Assembly (NCBI RefSeq): GCF_026339735.1
Contig: NZ_JAPEQG010000002.1
Span: 124,001-188,000 of the forward strand
Length of the DNA stretch: 64,000 nt
Direction of reading: 5' to 3'
Source of the DNA: Streptomyces sp. NBC_01669
GTDB lineage: Bacteria; Actinomycetota; Actinomycetes; Streptomycetales; Streptomycetaceae
Below are positions 1 through 9,100 of the stretch, one piece after another (positions within the stretch are counted from its first letter, which is position 1; each line of letters starts with the position of its first letter). Below the pieces are notes generated by a model, which searched no databases, was not told the origin of the DNA, and was given only the letters and a program-made list of their open reading frames with translations. The translations under genes were made by a program, and so were the position numbers.

Positions 1-196
1 AGAGGCGGAGCGAACTCCGGCGCTTCGCGCCTCCGGGCTTAGGATGCGTTTCCCTCCCCGGCCGAAGCCGGGGATACCCACGCAAGAACAGGGATGGAGG
101 AGTCGGGGGGGTTCACTCAGACGGTGATCGTTCGTCGCTGAGCACCCGATTGCAAAGCCGGACTGCCGATGGTGGCGTTGGCAGGTCGCGAGCTGT
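1..196. other. Left-edge non-coding stretch with two hairpins
   Basis: I see no convincing gene here. Two perfect stem-loops lie close together: GGCGC-TTC-GCGCC at 19-31 and CCCCGGC-CGAA-GCCGGGG at 56-73. Both lie downstream of the minus-strand WD40 gene and could terminate it, although no T-run follows. They could also be the end of an element lying to the left of the window. Confidence 0.35.
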
Positions 197-1141
197 TTAG
201 TCAGTGCTCATGTAGTCCAGCCGCAGCGCGCCGTCGCGAGAACCGGTAGCGAGCACTGCCGTGCCGTCAGGGCGGAGCGCCGCAGTGGCGGCGTATCCGG
301 GATGAGGCAGTGCGAGTTGCTCGCCGGTCAGTGCGTTCCACTGGCGGACGGTGTAGTCGTCGTATGCCACGATCACGCGGGGTGAGCCGGCGACCGGAAC
401 GACGGAGGTGGTGTGCGGAAACCGGTCGCCAGTGGGTATGGGCGGACCGAACGCTTTGCCGGTGGCTGCGTCCCACCGGTGGATCGCATGTTCGTCGTCG
501 TGCGCCACCAGGAGCACCCGTCGGTCCGGAAGTCGGCACGAGGAAAGGTTGAAGACGCGCCCATCGGCGCTGACTGGCAGCGGCTCACCGACGGATTCGC
601 CGGTCTCGGCGTGCCAGCGGCGCACGGTGTCGTCCTCGCCGCCGGTGACCACCAGCGGTGTGCCGTCCGGCAAGTTGAGGGTCGTGAGGGTGATGACGTA
701 GCCGCGGTTGCACTCCCAGGCCGGTCCGTCTGGTTCGCCGGTGGCCGCATCCCAGCGGTGGAGATGGCCGTCGATGCCCGCCCCGAGAAACACTGTCCGC
801 CCGCTCGCGGATATCGCTGTGGTGACCTGCCAGATCGTCGTTGTGTCGTCGACCCGGCCCAGGGACTGTCCCGTTGCAGCGTCCCAGCGGTGCAGTCCGT
901 CCGGGTCCGACGTCGCCAGGATCAGCCGGCCATCCGGCAGGTGCGCGAGGGCGCCGTTGTGCACGATGAGCCATGGGTCTGCCTCAAAGTCGACGACACG
1001 GCGGCCGGAGAGAGTATCCCAACAGCGCATTTCACCGTCGCCCTCGCAACCTGCCGTGAACAGCAGTTCCCGCCCGTCATCCGGAAACCACCACGCCAGC
1101 GGATGAGCACGAGAGCGATGGGCGTTGGCAATGCGACGCAT
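197..1141 (-). CDS. WD40-repeat protein
   Basis: Encodes 314 residues built almost entirely of WD40-type repeats, with the unit HRWDAATG or close variants (RRWHAETGE, RQWNALTGE) recurring about every 40-45 residues. About seven blades can be counted, enough for one closed beta-propeller used as a protein-interaction platform. There is no signal peptide or membrane segment and no fused kinase or HTH domain, so the partner is unknown. An AGGAG box five bases before the ATG at 1141 supports this start. It stands alone, with the IS630 element 90 bp upstream. The family is common in Streptomyces and the specific role cannot be read from the sequence. Confidence 0.85.
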   Translation of the reverse strand: MRRIANAHRSRAHPLAWWFPDDGRELLFTAGCEGDGEMRCWDTLSGRRVVDFEADPWLIVHNGALAHLPDGRLILATSDPDGLHRWDAATGQSLGRVDDTTTIWQVTTAISASGRTVFLGAGIDGHLHRWDAATGEPDGPAWECNRGYVITLTTLNLPDGTPLVVTGGEDDTVRRWHAETGESVGEPLPVSADGRVFNLSSCRLPDRRVLLVAHDDEHAIHRWDAATGKAFGPPIPTGDRFPHTTSVVPVAGSPRVIVAYDDYTVRQWNALTGEQLALPHPGYAATAALRPDGTAVLATGSRDGALRLDYMSTD

Positions 1142-1230
1142 CGGGTCTCCTGGGCGTGCCGGGATGGACGCAATAGATGGTTGGGAACATGTCGAGCGGG
1201 TCGATCATATCTTCGAATACTCGGTGGCTA

Positions 1231-2401
1231 GTGTCTCGTGATTCCGTCAGCGTTACTTGATCTCGCGTGGCTCGTTCTCTTGGCATGGAGCTCTCTGTGG
1301 AACAGGCCGCCGAGTTGCGGGAGTTGGTCAACAGTCGGGACGTGCCCGCGGATATAGCCATGCGGGCCCGGATCGTCCTGTGGTCGGGCGAGGGACGTCG
1401 GCGCAAGGACATTGCCGAGCTGCTCGGGGTGTCGCTGCCGACCGTGGACCGCTGGAAGACCCGTTATGCCGAGCACGGGTTGGCCGGCCTGGAAGGCGAC
1501 CGGCCCGGCGGGGCCCGGGAGCAGGTTCCGGCGCGGATTCGGGCTCGGGTGATCGCGCTGACGCGCATGACGCCGCCGGCCGTCACCGGTCTTTCGCATT
1601 GGTCCACACGCGAGCTGGCGAAGTATTTGAAGCGGACCGAGAACGTCACCGTGTCCTGGCACTACGTTGCGCGGATCTGGCGCGAGGAGAATCTCAAGCC
1701 GCACCGCAATGGCACCTTCAAGATTTCGAAGGACCCTGCGTTCGCGGACAAGGTCGCCGATGTCGTCGGCCTCTACCTCGCTCCGCCGGGCGGCGCGGTC
1801 GTGCTGTCCATCGACGAGAAAACGCAGGTCCAGGCGCTGGACCGGACCCAGCCGGTGCTGCCCGTCACCTTCGCGGCCACCGAGAAACGCACGCACGACT
1901 ACGTCCGGCACGGCACCACGAACCTGTTCGCCGCACTCAACGTCGGCACCGGCGAAGTCATCGGCGAGTGCAAGCCGAGCCGGAACGGCAAGAACTTCCT
2001 GGCCTTCCTGAAGAAGGCGGTGAAACCGCACGGGGGCAAGGAGATCCACGTCGTTCTGGACAACCTCTCCACCCACACCACGCCGGAGGTGAAGGCATGG
2101 CTGGCGAGTAATCCGCACGTCCACTTCCACTTCACCCCCGTCGGGTCTTCCTGGATCAACCAAATCGAGACCTGGTTCGGAATGCTGACCCGCCAGTCGA
2201 TCCGCCGCGGCACGTTCTCCAGTGTGAACGTCCTGATCAAGCAGATCCGTGACTACATCGACTCCTGGAACTCCGAGGCCAGACCGTTCACCTGGACCGC
2301 AACTGCCGAAGAGATCCTGACGAAGGTCCGACTCGTCCAGACCAACGTCAAGAAACTCGTCGCAAACAACTCAAAGTGATGCAAACGGAATCACGAGACA
2401 C
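1231..2401 (+). mobile_element. IS630-family insertion sequence, complete
   Basis: A 1171-bp element with perfect 17-bp terminal inverted repeats: GTGTCTCGTGATTCCGT at 1231-1247 and its complement at 2385-2401. It is flanked on both sides by the TA dinucleotide (1229-1230 and 2402-2403), the target duplication expected of IS630/Tc1-mariner transposition. One intact transposase gene fills it. Perfect ends, a clean TA duplication and an open reading frame suggest a recent, possibly active insertion. It has cut into a TPR-protein reading frame on its right side. Confidence 0.92.
1267..2379 (+). CDS. IS630-family DDE transposase
   Basis: A 370-residue transposase that cuts and joins the ends of the surrounding element. 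The N-terminus holds a helix-turn-helix (RRKDIAELLGVSLPTVDRWK, about residues 44-63) and a second HTH-like region around residues 110-140. The catalytic DDE core follows: the first Asp in LSIDEKTQ (about residue 181), the second in VVLDNLSTH (about 263) and the Glu in SWINQIETWFG (about 300). Length and spacing fit IS630 proteins. The GTG at 1267 gives the longest frame; an internal ATG at 1285 is an alternative, and neither has a clear ribosome site. No disabling change is visible. Confidence 0.93.
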   Translation: MARSLGMELSVEQAAELRELVNSRDVPADIAMRARIVLWSGEGRRRKDIAELLGVSLPTVDRWKTRYAEHGLAGLEGDRPGGAREQVPARIRARVIALTRMTPPAVTGLSHWSTRELAKYLKRTENVTVSWHYVARIWREENLKPHRNGTFKISKDPAFADKVADVVGLYLAPPGGAVVLSIDEKTQVQALDRTQPVLPVTFAATEKRTHDYVRHGTTNLFAALNVGTGEVIGECKPSRNGKNFLAFLKKAVKPHGGKEIHVVLDNLSTHTTPEVKAWLASNPHVHFHFTPVGSSWINQIETWFGMLTRQSIRRGTFSSVNVLIKQIRDYIDSWNSEARPFTWTATAEEILTKVRLVQTNVKKLVANNSK

Positions 2402-2404
2402 TAG

Positions 2405-3055
2405 TGGGTCGTCGGACACATGGCCGGTGTCGGGGGAGGCGGATTCCTGCCGCTTTGCCCGGCTGTGCCGTGCCTCCTCGCGCTGGGCGGCCACGTCAGG
2501 GATGACGGCGATGGTCTCGGTGAAGCGGCCCTGCCGGATGAGAAGTTCAGCCAGGTCGGTTGCGGCCCGCTTGCCGGGCAGCGGGCGCACGAGGGCGATG
2601 GCCTCCTCGACACGGCCGTCCTGCGCGAGCAGCCACGCGATGGTCACCTCGCGGTCCTCGACCTCATCGGCTGGCAGGGCTTCGATCTCCGCGATCGCTT
2701 CCCGGGCACGTCCCGCCTCTCCCATCAGCCACCACCGGTTGGACCGGAGCCAGAACGCCTCGTTCTCCGCGAGGAACTCAGGGCTGCGCCCTTCCGTGAG
2801 TTCAAGCGCCTGGTCGTACCGGCCCTTTTCTGCGAGCAGGAGCATGGCCGCCTGGAGGAGGTTTCCGTCATAGAGGTCGTCGAACGTGTGCTCCACCGCT
2901 TTGACGGCGTCGTCGAAGCGGCCCTGGCGGAAGAGCAGCTCCATCAGCATGCTCTCGTACCAGCCCGGATACCTGGCCGCGATGAGGCCGCGCAGGTACG
3001 CCTCCGCCTCTTCGGCTCGCCCCAGGCTCTCCAGGGCCCTCACGTACGGGCGTAC
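2405..3055 (-). pseudogene. TPR-protein remnant truncated by IS630
   Basis: About 215 residues of tetratricopeptide-repeat protein. Repeats are recognisable as LGRAEEAEAYLRGLI, QGRFDDAVKAVEH, KGRYDQALELTEG, DGRVEEAIALVRPL and QGRFTETIAVIPD, spaced about 34 residues apart. The open frame continues leftwards into the IS630 end, so the last native codons are replaced by transposon sequence. On the 5' side it runs without a start or ribosome site into low-complexity Arg/Gly-rich sequence right after the NRPS stop codon. Both ends of the original gene are therefore missing or scrambled. It is probably a fragment of one of the large TPR proteins common in Streptomyces, carried along during rearrangement of this island edge. 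Confidence 0.6.
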
Positions 3056-3147
3056 GGCGGCGTGCGGGGAGCCCGCGCGGGAACCAGCCTGGCCCCGCGA
3101 CGCCCGCGACCCCCGCGACCGTCGCAGCCGCCACAGCCCCCGCGGAC

Positions 3148-6100
3148 TCAGGAGGACCCGAGTAGACCCCCGAAAACGTTGCCCCGCACCCGCGGAAGGC
3201 ACCGCTCCAGCGCGTCGCCGCGCCCGGCGACCACGCTGAAGCCGGTGGGCCGCGTCCGGAGTTCGACGACCCGCAGCCGATCCAGCGCGGACAGCCCGGC
3301 GACCCGGGCCCGCAGCTCCGGGTCGTCGAACAACTCCTCGGGGCGCAGAAACGGCACCGACCGTCCCTGGTCGGCACCGCTCAGGTCGAGCAGCCGACCA
3401 CCGCCTCCGGTATTGATCCCGAACGCGCTCAGCCAGTCCGCCTCGGCCGTCGCGAACAGCCCGGGGAGCTCGGCGAAGGTGCGGGGCTCGACCACCGGGT
3501 GCAGGAACGCGTCAGCATCCTGTGCCGCGCGGGTGGCGACACCCGCGGGTCCGGCGGCGGTCGCGCCGTAGCGGTCCGCGTCCAGGGACAGGCCGAGGGC
3601 GCGGACGAGGTCCAGGTCCGCGCCGTCGCGGGCCAGCAGCCGAGTCAGCTCCCGATTCAGCATCCTGTCGTGCTCGCCGTAGGCGTGGTAGAGCCACAGG
3701 AACAGCAGGCCGTCCGGGGCGAGCAGGGCCGTGAGCCGCCGCAGCGCGCCGGCGGGGTCGGCGAGGTGGTGCACCACCCCCGTGCTGATCACCAGGTCGA
3801 ACACGCCCTCCGGTTCGCGGCCGGGCACCGCGCCGAGCTGGAACTCTACGTTGCTCGCACCGTGCCGCTCGGCCAGTTCCCGCGCCACGCCGAGGGACCG
3901 CGCGGACGGGTCGATGCCCAGGAACGAGGCACAGGGGTAGCGCAGCGCCGCCGCGACCAGGCGGTGCCCGGTCCCACAGCCCGCGTCCAGCACCCGCCAC
4001 CCGGCCAGCTTCTCGTCCTCCAGCAGGTGGGAGAGGCCGTTCGCGGTGTCGTGGATCAGCTCGGCGTCCCCATCCGGGGAAGGGTACGGATGCCGCTCGT
4101 ACAGGCGCGCCACCTCCCATCGCGCCGCCTCCTCTGAGAGCAGCGAGGCCAGGCCCGCCGGGGTGGGCGCGCCGTACAGATCGCGGACGCTCAGCTCGGC
4201 GCCGTACTCGGTGCGAAGCCGGGCCAGCAACCGCAGGGCGACCAGCGAACGCCCGCCGAGGGCGAAGAAGTCGTCGTCCGCGCCGACCGGCGGCCCGTCC
4301 CCCTCCACATCCAGCAGCTCCGTGAACAGCGCACACAGTGCGGTCTCGTGCACGCCGGACGGCGATCGGTAGCCAGCCGGTACGGGCCTGGGCAGGGCGG
4401 CCGCGTCGAGCTTGCCGTGCCGGGTGCGCGGCAGCTCGTCCACCAGCTCCAGCCACGTCGGGACGGCCGGGCTGGCCAGCCGCGCGGCGAGGTGCCGGCG
4501 CAGGTCCGCGACGGTGACGGCACCGGACACGGCGGGTGCGGCCGGCACGGCGAACCCGGCGAGCGCGGGCGTGCCGTCCGGCAGCGAGCGCACGACGACC
4601 GCGGCCTCGACGACCCCGGGATGCTCGCCGAGCACGACGGCCACATCTCCCGGCTCCACCCGGACGCCCCGGATCTTCACCTGGTCGTCGACGCGGCCGG
4701 CGAACTCCAAGCCGCCGTCCGCGAGTCGCCGCGCGAGATCGCCGGTCCGGTACATCCGCTCGCCCGGCGCACCGAACGGGTCGGGGCCGAACGCGGCTGC
4801 GGTCAGCGCCGGGTCGCCCTGGTAGCCGCGCGCCAGGCCGGAGCCGGCGAGGTACAGCTCGCCGACGCGGCCGGGCGGTGCGGGCCGCAGCTGATCATCG
4901 AGCACGTAGACCCGCACCCCGGGACGCGGCCGACCGATCGGCACAGCAGTGTCGCGGTCGAGGCGCCTGTCGGTATCGCGGTCGGCGCCGGGATCGGTGT
5001 TGCGGGAGCCCTCGCCCTGCCACCACACCGTGGCGTACACCGTGGCCTCGGTCGGCCCGTACGCGTTCACCATCTCGGACGCCCCGAGCGCTTCCCGAAC
5101 CGTCCTGGCGACACGAGCGGTCAGCGCCTCCCCGGCCAGCACCACCGTCCCCGCCCCCGCCCCGCGAAGCCCGCGCCGCGCCGCAGCCGTCAGCACGGAC
5201 GGCACCGCGACCACCAGCTCCGCCTGTCGGCCCGCGAGATCGTCGTGCCCTGCCACGAGTTCGACGGTCCCGCCGGCGCACAACGGCCCGAACAGCTCGA
5301 ACAACGACACGTCGAAGGTCAGCGGAGTGGCGGCGAGCACGCGCGCCAGCCGCGCCGGGCCGAACTCGAGGCCGGCCCAGCGGACCAGCTCGGCGACCGC
5401 CTCGTGTGTCAGGCAGACCGCCTTGGGCCGCCCGGTGCTGCCCGACGTCGGCAGCACGCAGACCGGGTGTGCGGGGTCCAGCGCCGGGCACGGGGCGGTC
5501 ACGGGCAGCCCGGCCAGGCCCGGCGGCGTGGCGTCGTCCAGTACCAGGAGCGGCTCAGCCGCGGCGGTGAGCCGGGCCGGCGGATCGGCGGGGTCCAGCG
5601 GCAGGTATGCGGCCCCTGATTTGAGCACCGCGAGGACGGCGACCAGCAGGTCCGCACCGCGCGGCAGCCGGAGCGCGACGATCCGCTCCGGCCCCGCACC
5701 GCGGCCGATGAGGTGGTGCGCGAGCCGGTTGGCGCGGGCGTCGAGGTCGGCGTATGTGGTGGCCACGCCGTCGCAGAGCAGCGCGACGGCATCCGGCGTG
5801 CGGGCAACCTGCTCCTGGAACAGCTGGACGACCGTCGTCACCTCAGGCCTCGAACCCGCACCGGAGGGCTGCGCCTGGGGCGTCGGGACCGGACCGGTGA
5901 TCAGCGGCTCCACCGGCCGTCCCGGGTCCTCGGCGACGGCCGCCAGCACCTCCGCCAGCTCATGCAGCACCCCGGTCGCGTCCTCGGCGGTGAACACCGC
6001 AGGCTGGTAGCGCAGTTCGAGCCGGATCGCCTCGCCGGGGTGGGTGAACAGCGCGAGCGGGTAGTGCAGCGCGTGGTGGATTTCGACGTCGCCGGCGGCG

Positions 6101-9100
6101 GCGACCGCCGCGGCGTCGACGGGGTAGTTCTCGAACACGGTCAGCGTGTCGAACAGGACGTCCACGCCGAGGGAGCGCTGTATCCCGGCGAGCCCGAGGT
6201 GGTGGTGCGGGGTCAGCGCGGCCTGCTGCTCCTGCACGCGCCGCACCAGGTCGGCCAGGCTCTCGCCGGGCTCCGGACGGACGCGGACGGGCACGGTGTT
6301 GAGGAAGAAGCCGAGCATCCGCTCGATGCCGGGGACCTCCGGCGAGCGGCCGGACACGACGCTGCCGAACACGACGTCGCGCTGCCCGAGACGCCGCGCC
6401 AGCAGCAGCCCCCACGCGCTCTGCACCACGGTGTTCATCGTGACGCCGCAGCGCGACGCCGCACGCGTCAGGACACTGGTTTGCGCGGCCGTCAGTCGCA
6501 CCGACGCCGACCGCGGCCAGGACGGCGGCTCCCGCAGCGCCGACGGCGCGACCAGCGAACCCTGCGAGACGCCCGACAGCATTTCGCGCCACGCTCGGGT
6601 CGCAGCGGGGCGGTCCTGCCTGCCGAGCCACGCGAGGTAGTCGCGGTATCCGTCCTCGTGCACGCCGCCCGCGTCGCTCACATCGTCCACGCCACCCAGG
6701 CCGCCCGATCCCCCGACCGCCGCCATCGCCGCCGTCAGCTCGGCCGCGAGCAAAGGCAGCGACCAGCCGTCGAGCAGAACGTGGTGGCAGGTCAGCGCGG
6801 CACGCCGACGGCCCGCGCCGGTATCGGCCACCACCAGCCGCAGCACAGGCGCGACGGTCTCGTCGAAGCGGCGCGTGCGCTCCTCGGCGAACAGGCGCTC
6901 CAGCCGCTCGCCGAGGTCCGCCGCCCCGGTCAGGTCGACCACGCGGCACGGCGGCTCGGGCGCCTGGTCGTGGACGACCCGCACCGGCCGCCCCGAGTCC
7001 GGGTACCAGAACGCCGACCGCAGGTGCCCGTGCCGGACGAGCAGCGTCCGCACCGCGGCCCGCAGCCCGTCGGCGTCCACGCCGTCCGGCAGGTCGAACA
7101 CCAGCTGCACCGCGTACACCTCGGGCGACCCCGCCCCGTCCAGGACGTGGTGGTAGAGCATGCCCTCCTGCAACGGCGTCGCGGGCCAGACGTCGGCCAC
7201 CGGGCGTCCGCCGGCCTCCAGCCGGTCGATGTCGGCCTGGGTGAGCGCCACCAGCGGCAGGTCCGACGGGGTGCGCCCGCCGGCTCCCGGCCGCCCCGCG
7301 AGGCCGGCGCGGTCGGCGAAGTCGGCCAGGCGGGTCAGGGCCCTGCTCCACGCGCCGGCCAGGCGCTCCACATCCGCCGGGTCCAGCAGGCCCGCCGGCC
7401 AGGAGATCGTCGTCGCCAGCTCGAGCGCCTCGCCGGCCTTCCCGCCGCCGTCCTCGGCGACCGCGTTGAACTCCACCGCGTAGGACAGTGGCGCGTCCGG
7501 GTCCGTCCCGCCGCGTACGTCGCGGCCGGTCGCGGACGGCGACCACGGTTCGGCGGCCCCGCCGGGACCCGCGATCCTGCCGAGGTAGTTGAAGCAGACC
7601 TCTGGCAGGTCGGCCCGGACCAGCACCTCGGACGGCTCCGGGGCCAGATACCGGAGCAGGCCGAATCCAAGCCCGTCCCCGGGCACCCGCCGCAGCTGTT
7701 CCTTGACGGCCTTCACCGCTTCGGCCACCGCGCCATCACCACCATCACCAACGCCACCGGCCTCCAGTCGGACCGGATAGACACCGGTGAACCAGCCGAC
7801 CGTCCGGGACAGGTCCGCCCGCTCGTCCGAGGCGTGCCTGCCGTGGCTCTCCACATCCACCAGCAGCGCTCCGCCGCCGGCCGGCCGCCACTCGGCGAAC
7901 GCCAGCGCCAGCGCGGTCAGCAGCACCTCGTCCGGCCCCGCGCGGAACGCCGCCGGCAAGGTCGTCAGCAGGGCCGCCGTCGGCCCGCCGGGCGTGCGAA
8001 CGGTGATCGAACGCCGGGTGTGCGCGGTATCGCGAGACGAGTCCAGGGCACGCGCCGCCAGCCGTGGCGGCTGGTCGCGCACCGTGGCCTCCCACCAGGG
8101 CAACTCGGCGCGCGCCTCGTCCCCGGCAGCCCGCTGCCGCAACTGCTCGGCCCAGCGCCGGAACGACGTCCCGGCCTCCGGCAGCACCGGTTCCCGCCCC
8201 GCCGCGACCGCCCGCCAGGCCTGAGCGAGCTGCGGCAGCAGGATCCGCCAGGACACGCCGTCCACGACCAGGTGGTGCAGCATCAGCAGCACCTGGCCCG
8301 CCCGGCCGGGCCCGGCGTCGAACCAGACGGCCTGCATCACGACGCCCGCCACCGGATCGAGCCGGCCGCGCGCGGCATCCGCCTCGGCGCGGACCAGCTC
8401 GGCGGTCGCCGGCCCGGCGCGGCGCACCCGGTCGGCGACCGGCACACTCCCCGGCGCCGGGATCTCCAGGCCGCTCGACGTCAGTCGGCAGCGCAGCACG
8501 TCGTGCCGGTCGACCAGCGCCTGCAGCGCCCGGGCGAGCCGGTCGAGCCCGAGGTCCGCGGGCACGTCCACCACCACGCACTGGTGGTGGCCGGCGATCG
8601 GGCCGCCGCGCTCCACGGCGGCGCGCATGATCGGGGTCAGCGGCGCCGTCCCGATGCCGTCGTCGGGCGTCGGCTGCCCGGCGCCGTCCGACGCCGGGCC
8701 CGCCTGTGCGGCCCGGGCGGCCAGCCGCCGCACCGTGCGGTGTTCGAAGACGTCCCGGGCGCTGATCGCCACGCCGGCGGGCAGCGCCCGGCCGACGAGC
8801 TGGATCGCGATGATGCTGTCCCCGCCGATGGCGAAGAAGTCGTCGTCCAGGCCCACGGCCGGCAGTCCCAGCAGGTCGCCGACGGCCGCGCACAGCAGCC
8901 GCTCGGCCTCCGTCCCGGGCCGCGCCGCCGCGTTTTCCGGCCCTGACTCAGCGGCCTGAGACGCTGCGGGCACGAAGGGGACAGGCAGCGCGGCGCGGTT
9001 CACCTTGCCGTTACCGGTCAGCGGCAGCCGGCTCAGCGGCATCACCGCCGAGGGCAGCAGGTGCGCGGGCAGCACTTCCCGCAGCCGCGCCAGGACCGCG

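Noticed and set aside
1..120. CRISPR repeat or tRNA at the left edge
   Set aside because: The CCCCGGC-CGAA-GCCGGGG hairpin occurs once, with no repeated unit or spacer, and no cloverleaf can be drawn.
3148..3202. The TPR fragment starting inside the end of the NRPS gene
   Set aside because: The ATG at 3202 precedes 50 residues of Arg/Gly/Ser-rich sequence with no TPR signature and no ribosome site. The recognisable repeats begin near 3055, so it is treated as a remnant, not a gene with that start.
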